64,000 bases of DNA. Origin: Phenylobacterium sp. (lineage in GTDB: Bacteria > Pseudomonadota > Alphaproteobacteria > Caulobacterales > Caulobacteraceae). Made by a program: the position numbers and the translations under genes. Location: positions 26,918 to 90,917 of the forward strand of contig NZ_JAUYOJ010000215.1 in NCBI RefSeq assembly GCF_030697925.1, in the 5' to 3' direction. Below the pieces are notes generated by a model that saw nothing but the letters and a program-made list of their open reading frames with translations, was not told where the DNA came from and ran no database searches. Positions 62,881 through 64,000 of the stretch are shown here, piece after piece (position 1 is the stretch's first letter; every line of letters begins with the position of its first letter).

Positions 62881-62939
62881 CGAGGTCTGAGAGACCCCTC
62901 ATCCGACCTTGCTCCGCAAGGCCACCTTCTCCCGCAAGG
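62881..62939 (-). repeat. 59-nt dispersed repeat, copy 2
   Basis: Exact inverse copy of 60212-60270, adjoining hairpin 3 through a GGCTTCGCCA tag. The two copies bracket the phosphatase and aminotransferase genes. Confidence 0.8.
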
Positions 62940-63064
62940 AAGGGGAGAAGGACGGCGTTCGCCAATCTCATGTCGGGTGAGCGGTACTTTCCGACTCCCC
63001 ATCGCGCGTCGAATGCGTACCTTGCCTTCGAACGCCGCCGGGACGAGCGGTCGAGGGGAACGTC

Positions 63065-64000
63065 ATGACCACCGTCGTCGAAGCCAGCGGACCCGGATCC
63101 ATCGCCGACATCCCGATCGAGGCCGAGCTAATGGGGGACGGCAAGCTGTCGCGGGGGGCGGCGGCTTGGGCGGTCTTCGAGGGGGCGCGGATCCCCTATG
63201 TGATCCTCATCACCATCTACATCTTCATGCCCTATGTGGCCGCCGTCATGGTCGGCGACCCGGTGCGGGGTCAGGAGATCATCTCGCGGTGGAGCCAGTA
63301 TTCCGGCTGGTTCATCATGGCCACGGCGCCGTTCCTGGGCGCCTCGATCGACAAGCTGGGGCGGCGCAAGACCTGGCTGGCGCTCATCACCGTGCTGATG
63401 ATCCCGATGATGTGGGCGCTGTGGTGGGCCAAGCCCGACGGCTCGGGGATGTCGGTGCTCACCGTCATGATCCTGACCACCCTGGTCGGCGTGCTCTATA
63501 CCTACTCCGAGGTGCTGCATAACTCGCTGCTGGTGCGCGCGGCGGGGATATCGGCGGCGCACAAGGCGTCCGGGTTGGCGCTCGCGCTGGGCAACGCCTT
63601 CGCCCTGCTGACCCTGGGATTCACGGCCTGGGCCTTCGCCCTGCCGGGCAGCGGCCTGCCCTTCGTGCCGGAGAAGCCGCTATTCGGGCTCGATCCGCTG
63701 CTGCATGAGCCCGAGCGGATCGTCGGGCCGATGGCGGCGATCACCTTCATGATCGGGGCGATCCCGCTCTTCCTATTCACCCCCGACGCCAAGCCGACCG
63801 GGGTTCCGGTCCTGCGCGCCCTGGGGCAGGGGGCCGTGGACCTCTGGCGGATGGTCTCCGGCATGAAGCATTACAAGGACGCGGCGATCTTCCTGATCAG
63901 CCGGATGTTCTATGTCGACGGCATGACCGCCATCCTGATCTATGGCGGCATCTACGCCAGCGGGGTGATGGGCTGGGGCGCGCTGGAGATGCTGATGTAC
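63065..64000 (+). CDS. MFS transporter, UMF1/Atg22-like (cut by window edge)
   Basis: 312 residues visible, from ATG 63065, at least eight membrane segments (AAWAVFEGARIPYVILITIYIFMPYVAAVMVG and WFIMATAPFLGASIDKLGRRKTWLALITVLMIPMMWALWWA). The GASIDKLGRRKTW loop between helices 2 and 3 is the MFS signature and the overall look is of the UMF1/Atg22-type amino-acid-exporter-like group. Substrate unknown. The C-terminal part lies beyond the window. Confidence 0.85.
   Translation, partial: MTTVVEASGPGSIADIPIEAELMGDGKLSRGAAAWAVFEGARIPYVILITIYIFMPYVAAVMVGDPVRGQEIISRWSQYSGWFIMATAPFLGASIDKLGRRKTWLALITVLMIPMMWALWWAKPDGSGMSVLTVMILTTLVGVLYTYSEVLHNSLLVRAAGISAAHKASGLALALGNAFALLTLGFTAWAFALPGSGLPFVPEKPLFGLDPLLHEPERIVGPMAAITFMIGAIPLFLFTPDAKPTGVPVLRALGQGAVDLWRMVSGMKHYKDAAIFLISRMFYVDGMTAILIYGGIYASGVMGWGALEMLMY

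Noticed and set aside
1-64000. rRNA, tRNA, riboswitch or replication origin
   Set aside because: Looked for tRNA-like cloverleaf ends, rRNA core sequences and DnaA-box clusters by eye; nothing supportable was found.

Overview
The window is GC-rich and densely packed, with many ATGA stop/start overlaps. It carries several TonB-dependent receptors with 'VIVTAQKR' plug starts, small alphaproteobacterial accessory proteins, and a CdnG/E2/Cap5-type CBASS of a kind known from Asticcacaulis. I read it as an alphaproteobacterium, most likely a Caulobacterales (Phenylobacterium/Caulobacter-like) chromosome. This assignment is inference from gene content; no rRNA or tRNA was seen.

Left part (1-9.1 kb): a minus-strand homogentisate operon (NDH-like flavoprotein, FAD aromatic hydroxylase, hmgA, and fahA cut by the window edge). 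It faces alanine dehydrogenase, an AraC regulator, a class III aminotransferase and a secreted cupin. From 9.2 to 16.2 kb is a patchwork of small stress/accessory genes and decayed mobile DNA. It holds a ydeI remnant, two MmcQ/YjbR paralogues, an IS481 relic joined to an IS5 relic, a VOC gene whose start codon reads ATA, an ArsR-SRPBCC-DHFR operon with clear operators, DUF3224, and AraC.

Centre (16.4-46.3 kb): a large catabolic supercluster that I consider the most novel part. It contains three TonB-dependent receptors, a spinster-like MFS, a POT peptide transporter and another MFS. Its enzymes are an N,N-dimethylformamidase-large-subunit-like protein, an SDR, a PLP decarboxylase/lyase, a HyuA/HyuB-type hydantoinase/oxoprolinase pair, two aldehyde dehydrogenases and a complete tryptophan-tryptophylquinone (TTQ) amine dehydrogenase operon (mauB-E-D-A order) bracketed by two c-type cytochromes. 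A TetR regulator and a hybrid histidine kinase are embedded. Five promoter regions across 21 kb share one operator, TGATAGT-N12-ACTATCA (perfect at 31074-31105), which argues that these divergent operons form one regulon. My working model is: outer-membrane uptake of an amide-, lactam- or peptide-type aromatic compound; hydrolysis by the formamidase-like and HyuAB enzymes; decarboxylation to an aryl-alkylamine; periplasmic oxidation by the TTQ enzyme; and aldehyde oxidation. The homogentisate operon at the left edge could then cleave the ring.

Right part (48.3-60.5 kb): a defence island. It holds an IS110 relic that has cut a PIN-domain toxin gene, a fused XRE-ImmA/IrrE protease regulator, a short type II CBASS (CD-NTase, E2-like protein, HNH-SAVED Cap5) with three shared operator copies, and a complete type I Wadjet system (JetABCD). 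From 60.0 to 63.0 kb are a tyrosine phosphatase and a class V aminotransferase interleaved with striking REP-like elements: an exact 59-nt inverted pair and three hairpins with perfect 19- to 29-bp arms. A truncated MFS transporter closes the window.
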